The notes under the pieces: generated by a model
Told to the model about the DNA's origin: nothing
Seen by the model: the letters and a program-made list of their open reading frames with translations, nothing else
The model's database searches: none
Source of the DNA: Iris pallida
Lineage: Eukaryota; Streptophyta; Magnoliopsida; Asparagales; Iridaceae
Length of the DNA: 64,000 bases
Assembly: GCA_029216955.1 (NCBI GenBank)
Contig: JANAVB010002199.1
Span: 15,974,956-16,038,955 of the forward strand
Direction of reading: 5' to 3'
Position numbers and translations under genes: made by a program
In this document: positions 30,380 through 46,931 of the stretch, piece by piece
Position numbering within the stretch: position 1 is the stretch's first letter
Layout: every line of letters starts with the position of its first letter

Positions 30380-31030
30380 CTACTGGATAGGAAGAGGGTC
30401 CCTAGGTTGTGGCCTAACAGGTGTTGCTGGGATATGAGCTCTGGTTTGATGGAAAGATAAGGGGCAGTCCTTTACCCGATGTTTAGCAGATCCACATGCC
30501 AAACATTGTCCCAATCTCTTGCGGCAACTAACGGCTTGATGACCAGGCCTCTTGCAGTAGTTACAAGCCCATAGCTTCTTACGACAAGACTGCCGGAAAG
30601 TAGAGTACTTGATGGGACCCAAACATCTTCTAGATTCAGGGGTATCCTTCCTAGGACAAGGTTCTGCTCCAACTTGGTTGGAGATAACTAAGGCTACATC
30701 ATTGACGTTCTTCATGTCTTCTCTCATGATATTCATCTGTTCCTGCTGGGCTTCATCTTGAGCTTTTTGGAACTCCAGGATTTCTTGAAATAGGGCAACC
30801 ATTTGGAAGGTGTTTGCTGGTACTGGTGGAGCAAAAAAAAATGGATACTCCACCAAGGAAATGCAACTCAGTTTGAGATGAGGTAGGAATCGCCAGTGTA
30901 GTGAAAACTTCACTGGATGCATTATGAGGACGTCAAACAGCCGCGAGTGAGAAGACCCTGGGCTTGGTTGAGGAGGTGGGGTATGATCTGGGGATGACAC
31001 CTCATCGCCAGCAGGATTTGGTCTTGTCAA
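30380..31030 (-). pseudogene. Gag remnant of element C, internally deleted
   Basis: Open for about 216 residues but with no ATG start (an upstream stop precedes a TTG). It has a Pro/Ser-rich start, a Gln-rich segment (FQEILEFQKAQDEAQQEQ) and two CCHC knuckles (CNYCKRPGHQAVSC, CLACGSAKHRVKDC). The gag core expected between these is missing. The knuckles resemble those of element B gag in spacing. Confidence 0.82.
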
Positions 31031-31196
31031 TGGTCATTCTCTGGAAGGCTTAGGATGCACTCATAAACAAGGTAGCCTACCGGTCTATAATTAACCAAAA
31101 ATATTTATTTATATATAAATCGGACCTATGTTGTGACAAATCAATGTTCTAGTGTTCTAATTGTTTCTAGGTATGTTTTCCTAAGTTGTCGCGTGT

Positions 31197-31214
31197 GACC
31201 TGCATGGGCCACCA
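31197..31214 (-). other. Primer-binding site of element C (tRNA-Ile type)
   Basis: Plus strand GACCTGCATGGGCCACCA, nine bases from the right LTR. It reads as a tRNA 3' end: T-stem CCTGC, acceptor ATGGGCC, discriminator A, CCA. Confidence 0.8.
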
Positions 31215-31223
31215 CTAAAAACA

Positions 31224-34175
31224 TGTCACGACCCGATCCCAAATAATTGGGTCGAACCGGATCATGCCCAGCCTGCACCGTTGTTGAGACGGCGGCAGTA
31301 AGCTGTTCCATTAGCAGGTAACCACAACAACATCTGTATTTGTCACAACTCAAAATTCGGAAATTTAAAACTTATTGATCTTTTACAATGAAGTGAAAGC
31401 TACAACTTAAACCATTTTCTACATACATCAAGAAGAAGAGAAAACTCTAGGTACACAGCTCATCAGTCTCGAAATCCTAGTCTTCTAGTTGGGACCTCGG
31501 GAAATATCGCGGAACAAAGCCTCATCAGTGATACCTAAAATGTTGGGTCTCCAGTCAGGAGGGAGCAAAGTACAATTCATGCTAATTTTAAACAGTTAAA
31601 TAAGAAATAGAATCATGCAGTTCTAAACAGTTTTAAAACAGGTTTGTTACAGTAGAAATTAGTGATTTGAACAGGTAATGACATATGACCGGCTTGGGTT
31701 TGTTACAGGAGGGTACAGCTTATCCCCGTGTGTATGAGGGGTAAGCCAATAGTTACAGTAGTTACAGTAGTTTGGATGTGGTCATACTCATTACACTACT
31801 CCCCCAGTCCCCAATAGTTACAGTAGTTACAGTACAGTACTCTCGAAGAGAGTTTCGTATTTGCATCGTGGTTTAGACATGCAGTAAAGCGATTAAATAA
31901 ATAACTGTAAACTAACATAAACTATACTTGCCTCAATGTAAAATGACTGGAGAGGTGGACGACTCCGAGACGGAAAGTTTAGAGTTGTCCTCGAATTCCT
32001 ACACTCGAGAGATAGACTCAGCTTTCAGGTTAACCAACTTAGCTATGCTAGTAGTAATCTCTATTTGCGTCCTAGTCCATTTTTAGTTATTTAATTAACT
32101 AAACACAGAAAACGCGATTAATTGTGCGTTAATTTAATACGAGGGAAAACGTCGTTTTTTAACTTTGAATTCGAAAAATAGCGTCGATGCCAGATTACTA
32201 CGAAAACTTGGTAATTTTATAAAATATAATATAAAACTAATTTTTGCTTAGTGAGAAATACGTGACCTTTATTTAAATAATAAACTGGTCAATTTTAAGA
32301 TGAAAAATAATAATTTTTATACGAAAAATATCTTTTTAATCATTTTAATCGCTAAACAATAAAAACACGAAAAACCAGAAAACGACAGGAAACCTAAGCT
32401 ATTACAGTCACAGACCAGCCAGCTGGGCTTATGCCCATTACAATTTATTTACATAAATTGAAATAAGAATAAACTGCCGTTAGTCCTAACTGAAAATATT
32501 AATTAAAAATGTAAACAAAATAAATAATAAAATACTGATAAATATAATCTCAGATAATGGTCCGATCCTCAATTTTTGGCTAATTGCCTCAACGTCCGGG
32601 CGGGGCCGGTATCGTTTGCATTTAGCCGGGTCCATTGACCGGTACGGTCGTCACCCAAAAATAAATATCAATTAAATTCCGAAAATCATTTTAAAAACAA
32701 TTCGGGATTTAGAAAAATCGGGCAGCATCTCCTCTGTTTTTGGTCAACCCAAAAACTGGAAATTGGCGCCGATAATTCCTGCAAGTCCCAAACCAGGAAA
32801 AACCCACATTTTATATATAAACACATCCACAGCCATTTCACAGAATAATCGGAACGACCCGAAATAGTTTCGGAAGTCCGATTCCAAAACCACAGATCAC
32901 AGAACGTTCGAAATTTTCGGAAACTAAAACATACCAAAACAATTCCCAAATATTCTGGGAATGCAAAACAACTCACGGACCTTTCCGAAAGTCCCAAAAA
33001 TACAACGTCGCAAATACCGAATTCCCAAAGGGAACCGGGGACCATTTTCATCATCGACAAAAATAATAAAATAGCGGGACAGGGGTTATACCTCGGGTTG
33101 CTCGGCTAGAGCTCTCAGATGATAAAGTAGAAAGAAAATGATAATCCAGACGTTGCCGAAGTAATGCTGGACCCAACGTCGTCGACGACGAACGTCGATG
33201 AACTCCGAAACAAGGCACAGCAAAACCAACCAGAGAACTCGGCAGCGCTAGGGCACGCTGGGAATGGCAGCGCTGGTCGGCAGGAACGCCGACGGGAAAG
33301 GCGCAGAGGGGAACCGCCAAGGGGCAGCGCGGACGGAGTGCTGTCGGCGGGAAACGCCGAAGTCAGCGCTGGTTGCCGGGCTGTCAGCGGCTAGGGCTAG
33401 GGTCGCCGGAGTTGGCGACGAAAGGGCGCGGGGCTGGCTTGGCCGCGCGGGGAGCGATCAGACCCGCGGAAGAGGGCGCACGGCCGGAGCAGAGGGGCGC
33501 TGGGGCCGCGGTCGCCGGAGTAGGCCGGCACGCGAGGGTGGCGACGGGGTTGGTCGCCGGAGCTCGGGAGCTCGCGGATGGCGGGGTTCGCCGGAGTGCG
33601 ACGAGCTCGAGGATGGCGGAGTTAGGTGGAGGAGGGGAAATGGTGAGAGAAAGGGTTTGGAAATGGGTTTCCAGAGAGAGAATGGGGTTGGGGAAGTTTC
33701 TGTGGATTAGGTGAGAAATTTGTGAGAGATGAGAGTAAAGAGAGGGAGAGAGTTGTGAGAGTTATTCTCTTCTGTGAGAACGTGTGAGAGGAGTGGGAAA
33801 AGAGGAGTTTACTAAAGGGGTGGTGGTGATCAGTTCGTGTGGTGAAGAGCAAAATGAGGGGAGTAAGAACGGGAGTGAGGTTGACTAATCTAAAACGTGT
33901 GCTGGTCCTTCGGACCAGCCACAAAGTGATTTATTATTATTATATTTTTTTTTTAACCAAGTCAAACCAGATTTGGAAAAAGAATGGATTTGGGTTCAGG
34001 CCTGGGTCTGGGCTTGGACTCGGTCTGGGTCCGAAAATCAAAAAGCCTTGTTATTATAATTTTCAAATTCTTTTTCACTCGAAAATATTTAATAATTAAT
34101 AATAAAAATTTTGAAATACTAATGATAATAATACCAAACATTATTTAATTATTAAATACAAATTAGGGTTTCACA
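31224..34175 (-). repeat. Right LTR of element C
   Basis: Matches the left LTR but is 41 bp shorter, mostly by scattered one-base losses from about 32200 onward (see findings on sequence quality). Confidence 0.92.
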
Positions 34176-34180
34176 GAGAA

Positions 34181-34719
34181 TCTTCTCCTCTCCATTTATT
34201 GTGTGGGACAGAATGCAAAAGAGAAATGGATTGAGAATTAAAAGTATACCTAATAATGGTTCTCTCTTGAAAGAAGCTTGGAAGAAGAAAGAAATGAAGA
34301 TGGAGAAGTTACTTGGGGTGAAGGAAAGAGAGAGGGGGGGCTATTCATGGCCGGCCAAGGGGTGTAGGTGAGTGGCACTTGTATTTACAAGTTTGCCCCT
34401 CCCTAAGCCTAATGCTAATAATTCCAAAATAGGTTTAGGAAGTTGCTAAAAATAAATAAAAATCATAATTAAACTAATTACTCATGGAGGACTAGTTCAA
34501 CTCTTAAACCCTAAAGTTTAGTGTGGTGGGCCATGGTTAGCTAACATGCTAATTACGGCTCAAGTCGAAATTCACCGGGGTCCCGAATCAACTCGGAATG
34601 CGATGAATTCGAACCCGACTCATATAATAATTATAATAATATTTGAAATAAAATTCCCAAAATATTATAAAATGAAAAATTACCATTTTAACCCCTAACT
34701 GGGAAAAGTGAGGGTGACA
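34181..34719 (-). repeat. Right LTR of element B, final part
   Basis: Continues the right LTR of B after the GAGAA duplication of element C and ends GGGTGACA at the TCATG duplication. It matches 15311-15862 with several one-base deletions. Confidence 0.88.
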
Positions 34720-34724
34720 TCATG

Positions 34725-35045
34725 TATCTGATACCAAATGACATTGTCTGATTCTTTTAATTTCATTTAAATGATGGTTCCCCACTCCAATAACTGTCAT
34801 AAATTATTTCCAAAGATTTAAATGAATTGAACACAATATTAAAACTAATGTTGTTGCCTGTCCACCTCATTTTTCTGCAACCATTATATATATATATATA
34901 TATATAGATATATATATATATATTATATATATATATAATCTATATATATATATATATATATAACTATATGTATACGTATATATATTATATAAAACACACA
35001 TATACCATGTATATATACGTATCCATATACTAATATATATATATA

Positions 35046-35086
<41 letters not shown>

Positions 35087-35399
35087 TATATAATCTATAT
35101 ATATATATATATATCGATAAAATATATGTATTNNNNNNNNNNNNNNNNNNNNNNNNNNNNNNNNNNNNNNNNNNNNNNNNNNNNNNNNNNNNNNNNNNAA
35201 TAAAATAAAATAATATTGATAACGAATTAATAAATCCATAATGGTGTATACAAACGTCACTGATTCTCACTAATAATAATTTATAATATTAAATTAAGAA
35301 TACTTAGAAATATTATTAGATCACCAATACGGGATACAACCAATCATACCAATAAAATATAATAATAAAATATTCAAATTTTCCGGGAAGGAAACTACA
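34725..35399 (-). repeat. Left LTR of element A, second part
   Basis: Continues from 12076 and matches 45930-46918, except for the (AT)n region, the N gap and the SINE present only in the right copy. It ends GAAACTACA next to a polypurine tract (complement of CTACCACCTTAAAAAT). Confidence 0.88.
35133..35198. other. Assembly gap (66 N)
   Basis: A run of 66 N in an (AT)n tract of the left LTR of A. The true length is unknown; the right LTR has several hundred bases here, including a SINE. Confidence 0.99.
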
Positions 35400-38300
35400 A
35401 TCTACCACCTTAAAAATATTTCGTCCTCGAAATTCTATATCATAACTATTTCTTAAATTCAATAAGAAGTCTACATGAACCTTAATCTCCTTAAATTTTT
35501 AATTCCCCAAAATAGTTTGTATTCTTCTCCTAGCCATATAGCCTCCAGGACTTCTACCCACCTTTGGTCACCTACTTCTCAAACTAAATCTTAAAATCTT
35601 CCAACTGGTTGCTATCAACCTACCAACAAATATCCAGGCATAAGTATCTATAATCCTCACTATCTATCAAGCAACCAAAATTTAACAGCAACAAATTTAC
35701 ACAAGTAGCATAAAAATAATAGTAAATTCTAGTAAGCATGGCTATTCTCGCTCCGAAGTAGGGAGGACAGGAAGATAAGGCAAAAAATCGAGAGCAACGG
35801 TGAAGTTTCAAGAACAGTGGAGAGTATCCAATATGCAGATAAAGATAGTCTAGACCGTGACTTATTTGCTAGATTGGGCTACTCTAGTCCAGTCACCGGC
35901 TAATCGAGGAACACGTGTTTCCTAGAGGCTTGCAATCCATGCAATACCGAAATTCTATTCTCGAAGTTCTAAACAATATCCAAATAGGACTGATTAAAAA
36001 TCAAGATTGTGATCTTTTCCGTGGTTACTTAAACCCCAGCAAAGGATACGAATGCAATGCAAGATCGTCTCACGACGTCCAGATAGGTTCGAATGACTTC
36101 ATATTCTAAGAGGTGGAGACTTCATAATAGGTATAGGGACCTATTTCAATTGGTTCGGTTTTATAGTCCAAATGGGGTATGTCTGGATGGGTTTACTAGG
36201 TCTTAATGAGTTCCCTATCTGGCATCAATCGTTGGTTGGGTGAACCTTGGATCTCAATCTATATGGACTGAACAAGATCCCAAGATAAAACTATGTCTAC
36301 TAGGTTAGGGTAACCTAGAATAGGCTTTATCAAGTGGTTGAGGTCAGTCAGGTTGGTTAGCTAAGTTCCTAAGTCCAAAAGCGCCTTCGGTGACTTTTGT
36401 GTTTAAGTAGCACGAGAAGACACAATTAAAAGGCACACTAGTGACATGTGCGTAGTGGACCTCGAGTAGATCACAACTATATATGGGTCGAAGGAATTGA
36501 GTCAAGATTGAGGCTTTAGTCGAAGTCGAGAATATACCGTTATTGTGGTAGGGTTGTAGCTAGTCCTTTTAACCTGAAATTCGTAACACAAAAATATTGT
36601 ACAAGGGGACGGTTTTGAGTGGGACATGATATACCTGATGAAGGTGGACTCGTCTAGATCTTACATATAAAGTTTGCTGGGAGGTAGCAGCTGGTCTCGT
36701 GCTCCGGATATTAATGGCACGGCCGGGACACAAAATGATCTAAATGGAAAGTGGGAGTCCAAGGGGCACTAATTATTATCTTAATAAAATTATTCCAATC
36801 AATCGGTAATCCTGGTATATCCTAAAATTTTTCTAGAAGACTTACAGTCTACCCACCTTAGAAGCTAGGACAGGATTTTAGGAATAATGAGGTTAGAGGG
36901 TTCCCAAAACCCGGATACTGTACCTCGACTCTTGTTAATAGAGAATAAGGCACGGCGTAACGGAATATGGTAGATGTAAGTCAAGTCAATGATCATTCCT
37001 CAATAAATGAGAAACGAGGGTGTATAATAACACATGGTCGATAAAATAGAGGAACATACACATCCATAGTGTACAAGAGTTATCGACGGGGTAACCAGCT
37101 CTAAGGCAAAAATATTTTTAACAATTAAGTCATGAATTTCTATTGGTGTCAAACCTGCCAGACTATTGTTACAAGGGTCCTAGTTAAACTAAGCTTCAAA
37201 CAGTTGATTTGAGGCTCACAACAATCGGTCTCTTGAGAATAGATAGTCTCCTAGGTTAGCATTTGATCAAGGAAAAGACCCTAATCATTCTCGGACTCCA
37301 ATGACTAGAAGATCAAGATTAGCAGGTTTAGTGTCGAAGGGAGGACGAGTAACTCGAGGCAAGGTCCTAGTCATATGGCTGGCCGATGGTAGTTACCCTT
37401 GTGTATACAACCATCATAGCCATGGGGATATACTCTGTATCTATCTATCAATTACGAGCTTTCGTCTTTCTAATCATTGAAAGACAAAAACAATGAAGAG
37501 TTCAAGAGAGATGTCATGAATACAATTACGTGATTCAAAGGCGAATGTATAATTCAAGAGGAATTGTTAAAGCAGTCGCGGATGAGATCCTAGAGACATC
37601 TACATCTCAAACCACGTAGGATAGTTAGATGAAGAGCGAACCAAATGCATCATGGTTGATCAGACCGTAATACAATGATTCTGATTAGACAATATGTTAG
37701 TGGGCGTCCCCAATAAACATATGTCTTGAATCAAGCTCGATAAAGAGTGAGCTTGCAAAACTAGGCTTTGATAGCAACATTGGTCAAAATAGTCAAATTA
37801 CAAGTATACAGGATTTTTGAAAGAAGGCACAAGTAGTTCGAGTTTTATGAGAATCAAAAATTTAACAGGTGTTCTTGCTTACACGGTCATCCTACTATCT
37901 TCTTATCCATAAAGCCTTGGTCGACTAATGGATTATGGACTTCTAGATTCCATATTCTAGGTAAACCTATTAGCGTCAATCAATATCCTCGTCAATAGGT
38001 CACAAGGACCACGGAATGCTAGATCGGGAGACGTGCTATCCAACTTACAAAACTTCCACTAATATTGGCTTCGGGTCTCATGGGACATACTGGTATTGTC
38101 CTATCCTCCATAGTATCATAAACCTGTAATCATGTTTGAAGCCATTTCACCGAGAGTTATGCCTCGCCCGTATACTCGAGCTGTGGTAAACCCTTGGATT
38201 CGTGATTTCAGGGTGATATGCTATTCGATACTCTACCTTATATTGACACAAGGGTTACGGTCAAAAGAGGACCTCTAGCCATAGTTTTAGTAACATTCTA

Positions 38301-38411
38301 CAACCTGTATTTCCTTAGACTAATTTCAACTCTAGGGATCGTGCCTTGCCAGTGCGTTGCTGGCTGCAGGGAATCCAGAGTCTTCATAATTTAAATAAAT
38401 AGCGACAGTGA
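35400..38411 (-). other. Non-coding interior of element A, left part
   Basis: Three kilobases with no recognisable gag or pol in any frame. It begins with a polypurine tract and TTTCGTCCTCGAAAT, shared with element C. A block at 37565-37795 matches C at 27335-27550. These shared pieces suggest A derives from, or is mobilised by, C-related elements. Confidence 0.7.
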
Positions 38412-41400
38412 TGTCACGACCCGCACCCACTGTGAGGGTACGAGGACGTAACAACGCCCAGCCTACGCCGCAGTGTCGGCGGTAGAATGCTGTCCTAGGT
38501 CACGACATCTAACAATTTAAGGTGATGACAGTTATACTCCCCGAATGGGGGTGACATAACATAAATATAACTCAATCACAGCTAAGGTAGAACAAGAATG
38601 AGATAGAAAGATAAAGATAGATAACATCCAGGAATGTAACATCACGGAGATACAAATCCAGAATTCTAAGTGTCTAAAATAATACATCTCAGAATATCTC
38701 AAAGTCTAATACAGTAATCCCCAAAATAGTAAGACAACCCTAAACTAATGGAAGTAACATCAAATGCTAGCAGGTCCAAGTCACTAGTGATGTCTAATGC
38801 TGCACCAAGAGGGATAGACACCAGAGCCTCATCATTCACTGTAAAATTTTCAACAGGTCCAGTCAGGACGGGAACGAGCACATATCTCTCAAAACAGTTC
38901 ATAGCAGGTTAGGAGTATAAATCATGCAATAGAGTAAAATACAGGAAGTGCTGAAAAGGAAGTACGAGTAAACAGGAGATATTTTGTAACTGAAAGTAAA
39001 TACATGATAGTAGAGACTGTAAGTGGCTACGTGATTTAGAGCATAATGGTTATGTAAACGGCTTGGGGGCACATGAATACAAATAAGGAGGCACATTTAT
39101 ACAGCTACTGGAGATAGTGTTCACATAACCAATTCTACTCACCCCGCCCCAACCAGTACACAAGGATCCATTCAAGTTACGTTATAAGCACATGAATACA
39201 ACTAAGATACGTGAACTCATGTAATGAGTAGTACATGAGGCACGTGAAAGTACATGAGAACATATAAAAAACATGAACTAATACGAGTACAAGGAGTACC
39301 TGATGCACATGATAAAGTACATGAACATGAAATACCCGATGCACCTGTAGAGGGATAACATCTCAGGAAGGGATCCATATAGTACTAATCCGTGAAGATA
39401 CGTGTCAGCATCATGTAGAGTAATCTAGAGCAAGAATATAATCCAGGTAAGTATAAAAAGATCAGAGAATGTACTCGCCTGTAACCTGAGAATCTGGAGA
39501 ATATATATATACTGTCCGAGGAGTGGTGTCTGGCTCCTATTAGAACAGCACAAGTCACAACAAGTCCAGAATGGTAATAAGATGCACTACAATGCGTTCT
39601 ACATGAATCTAGGTCAATCTAGACCAAAGTCAACTTTTGGTCAACTCTGGTCAACCCTAGAAGTCAAACTAGGTCAACCAAGTCAAACCTAAGTCAAACT
39701 AGTCTATACTAAGCTAACAAGGCTATTCTAAGTCCAACTAGACTACACAAGTCTAATCTAGACTCACACTGACACACATGCACAACCACAGGCCATAGGC
39801 TAATAAGCTATACCATGAGCCAATAGGCAAACCATGCTAAAACATCCTTCAAAACATTTATATACTACACACATATATATCTAATCTATGATAAGCATAG
39901 ATACCATAATATACCCTAATATAGGAATACACATATATCTATTTATATAAACTAATAGGAAATCACATATATATACATATATGAAAAGTGAGAGGGGGAC
40001 ACATGGCTATGTGTCCAAGTGTATGTGTGTGTATGTGACATGAGACATGTGAGTGTGATATGGTGCCAAATAGTGAGAGTGTGTGTCAAGGGTATGTGAG
40101 AGGGACATGTGTGATACACAGTAGTGTGTGTGATAGATATGAGGGTGTGGTGTGTGAAGGGCAAGAGTGTACATGTGGGAAAACTTGTGTGTGAGGTTGT
40201 CTCAAGTGTGTGTGTGTTCATGAGTGATTGAACATGGTATGGAAACATGTAACAGTGAGTGGCAATAGTGTAATAGGAAAAAAAACAGTGAAGAAAAGCT
40301 CATGAATCACACATAACTAATTAACATGCCCCAATATGAAATCCCATATTTCAGTTCAGATTTAACAGTTAGGAAACCCATTTATTGAAAGCCTTTCTCA
40401 GTTTTGAAAGCCATTCCCAGGTATAGGGACATCCCATTCATAATTGAAAGGAAGGAACTCTATGTTCAGTACTTCCTGTTATAGGAGTAACTCAGAAACA
40501 AGAATAAAAAGGAAACTCAGGTTTGCACATAACATTAACATTTCAGATTTACCTCCCTGCTCATTTCAGTTATCAATACAACTCAAACCATCAAGAGTTT
40601 TGAAGAAAACAGTCCTTAGAAGAAAACTCTGATTTATGAACCAAAACATCACTAAATCAGTCCAAAATTGACATACAAATAGGAAACACTTAGGAGAACA
40701 TATTAGGCACTTAAAAACTTGTAATTAACTGTGTTAAGAAGGTTTAAAAGACTGCTAAAACTCATCTTGCAAAACTGGAAAATTTTAGAAGACTGATACA
40801 TGGGTTTTCAGGAAAAAAAAAGGGAAAATGACAAGTGAACAGTGAAATTCGAATAAAAATCAATTACAGAGGTTGGTAACTATTAAACACAATGCATACA
40901 TGCTACGTGATGTGTTTGTGTCCACAGAAGTGGACACAAACGTGTCCAATTAATTTAATACACAAAAACAGTGAACTGCACACAGAGAAACCAATCGTCG
41001 TGCACGTGTTCGTGTCGATCGTGTGCACGACACACAGCGACACGACTCACGAGATTTGGTCCACGTGTTCACCTAGACTAGGGCTAGTGATAGGACAGCC
41101 TGAATCGTGTCCAAGTCGCGTATACACGACATGAGACACGCGTGTCAGTGCCCAAATTGACAGCCGACTGTGCAGTGCACAAATCGGTGCACGCGTTCGT
41201 GCGTGTCCGACACGACACGTGGGGCTCTGAAAATTAGGGAGCCCCGTGTCAGTGTCAGCCCCTAGCTACACGTCAAATTTGGCGTGTCGAGGAGCCGTGT
41301 CCGTGTCGCAATCACGCCCGAGCAGCAGGGCACGCACAGTGCCTGTGCACGCGCTGCGCGCGACAGTGTGTTCGCGTGTCCGTGGGGACTCGACACGACA

Positions 41401-42671
41401 CTAAGATGACACGAAACAGAAATGCATAAGCGACACATAGACCTAATTTCCTATTCAAATATAATTCCAAAATCACACGAAATGCCCATTGGGGCATTTC
41501 ATCAAACACTTAGTAGCATGCACTGATACGTGTCCAGAATGGACACGAAACGACACAAAAATTTAGGAAACCCTATTCCTATAGTTAGGCTAGGGTTAGG
41601 GCAACCTAGAAATGAATTTTACAGTATTTAAAATGAATTAGAGAGGATTATACCTATAGGTGAACAATGGGTCAAAATCTCCAAATGGGAAGAGCTCCAC
41701 AAGCCACTAAACTTCCTTAAATTGTGTGTTCCCTGAAAATACTCCACAATAACAGCAAGTAGACTATTATTAGGTCCTATTGCAATTTATTTGAAGGAAT
41801 TTGGAGAAGAAATGGATTTTCTAAGAAATTACAAAGATGGGGACTCACCTCTTCCAAATGGCAAAGTTTCCTAAAGAGGCAACCCTAGTTTTAAGAGCAT
41901 ATAAATAGGGGAGGGGCTGACCATAGTGGCTGTCCAGAAATCCTAGGATTAGGGCTTGGTTTAATGGGTGTGGGCTATGGGCCATTAAGCCTATTAGTCA
42001 TGAAATGACTTGTGACTTCACAAGCCATTTCTATATCAAACTAACTCCTAATTTCACCAAATTAATCCCAATGAGTTCATCCTCATGAACTTAAGTCAAC
42101 CTAGGTTCTCAAATCCTAATCATAAGGTCAAGACCTAGGTTAGCCACTAGGTTAGTCTACAAGGTCAACATAAGTCAAGTCCACTAAAACACCAAAATCA
42201 ATTATACTAAAATCACCTAAAAATCACTAAAAATCATATTAATTCTAATAAATCTAAATAATACTAACTATCACTAACCATGGTTAGCTAAGACTAGCTG
42301 TGACTAATCTAGGTTAGGTCCAAACCAAGTTAGACTAATCACAAAATATGGCAATCAATTAAATAATATTTTAATCACACCATACATTAAAAATCCAAAT
42401 AACATTTATTAAATTCAATTAAATTCAAATAAAAAAAGTACCCTTGAACTGGAAATAATAAATGAAACACCCTAATCACAAGGTCAGGCTCTAGGTTAGG
42501 CTGTCTCTAGTGTTATACTATCAAAACACCAAAATCATAAGTCATGATTTAAAATACTTTTAAAATGATTTAAAATTACCAAAAATTATATCATGATTTA
42601 AAATATCATTAGTAGAAGATTAAAATTACAAAATTTCAAAATTACCCTCATTTGGAAAACTGGGTGTTACA
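38412..42671 (-). mobile_element. Element D: solo LTR
   Basis: 4260 bp from TGTCACGACCCGCACC to GGGTGTTACA in the interior of A. Flanks are AGTGA (38407-38411) and AGTGC (42672-42676), a 4-of-5 target duplication. There is no second LTR or coding interior. It has the same terminal block as A, B and C, a GTCAA cluster (39605-39690) and a region rich in CGTGTCC/GACACG repeats (40900-41560). Confidence 0.85.
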
Positions 42672-43396
42672 AGTGCGCTGCTATCCTGCCATTATGAGTT
42701 AACTAACATTCCCTTAACTACATCTGTAAAAATCCATGAGCTCCTAGAGATTCAAACAAGTTGCCTATGAAATAAAGCATAAGCATTTGTCCTATCAGTC
42801 ACAACCCTTAAGATAAAAGATTGAACAGGGGAAAATAACTGAGGACAAAAGAAATACAAACATTCTAACTCTTCCATGTGTATTCAAGCCTCTGAGGGAC
42901 AAACTTGAATCAAAACTAACTCGAGGTTCGTACATGGATAACAAAATCAGAACTTTATAAAATAATGATTCTTAGGGCAACTAGCAATTATATAGATAAT
43001 TCGGCTAGGATATGGGGATGATATCTAAGAGGCAAAGAGAATGAATTGAACAATTCATCAAGGTTAGATCATTACTCTAGGAAACTCTGCCTCACCAAGT
43101 GAATAATCTATCCACATTGGATCATATCGTCATATCAAGAGGTAATAGTGTAACTATGGGGATCTGACAAGGTATCAAAATTAATAACCCTCATCCTAAA
43201 TTGCATGGCCTAGACTACCCATCGGTAAATTTGTATAAGGGACTCCTAGTCCTAGTCATTCACTTAAATTAAATTAATCTTAATTCGTGAATGAGCATTT
43301 CCTTGCCGCAGGCTCGCAATAGTACAACTAACTTAAGTACTATCACGAGTTCGCATGATTTGCAAAGACTGACCTGCATGGGCCACCATAAAAACT
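42672..43396 (-). other. Non-coding interior of element A, right part
   Basis: About 725 bp leader of element A between solo LTR D and the primer-binding site. No reading frame resembles gag. Confidence 0.65.
43371..43388 (-). other. Primer-binding site of element A (tRNA-Ile type)
   Basis: Plus strand GACCTGCATGGGCCACCA, eight bases from the right LTR. It is identical to the site in element C. Confidence 0.8.
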
Positions 43397-46918
<3,522 letters not shown>

Positions 46919-46931
46919 ACTTCTTGTAGAG

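Larger units (their letters stand above)
24234..34175 (-). mobile_element. Element C: decayed Ty3/gypsy (chromovirus-like) retrotransposon
   Basis: Flanked by the duplication GAGAA (24229-24233 and 34176-34180) in the right LTR of B. LTRs are 24234-27226 (2993 bp) and 31224-34175 (2952 bp). The 4.0 kb interior holds degraded gag, RT, RNase H and integrase in gag-to-integrase order on the minus strand, the Ty3/gypsy order. The sequence next to the polypurine tract (complement of TTTCGTCCTCGAAAT) is typical of Tekay/Del-type chromoviruses in my experience of the family. The interior is shorter than an intact element needs. Confidence 0.9.

Noticed and set aside
38412..42671. Full-length retrotransposon at D
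   Set aside because: No second LTR, primer site or coding interior; one LTR-like unit between near-identical duplications.
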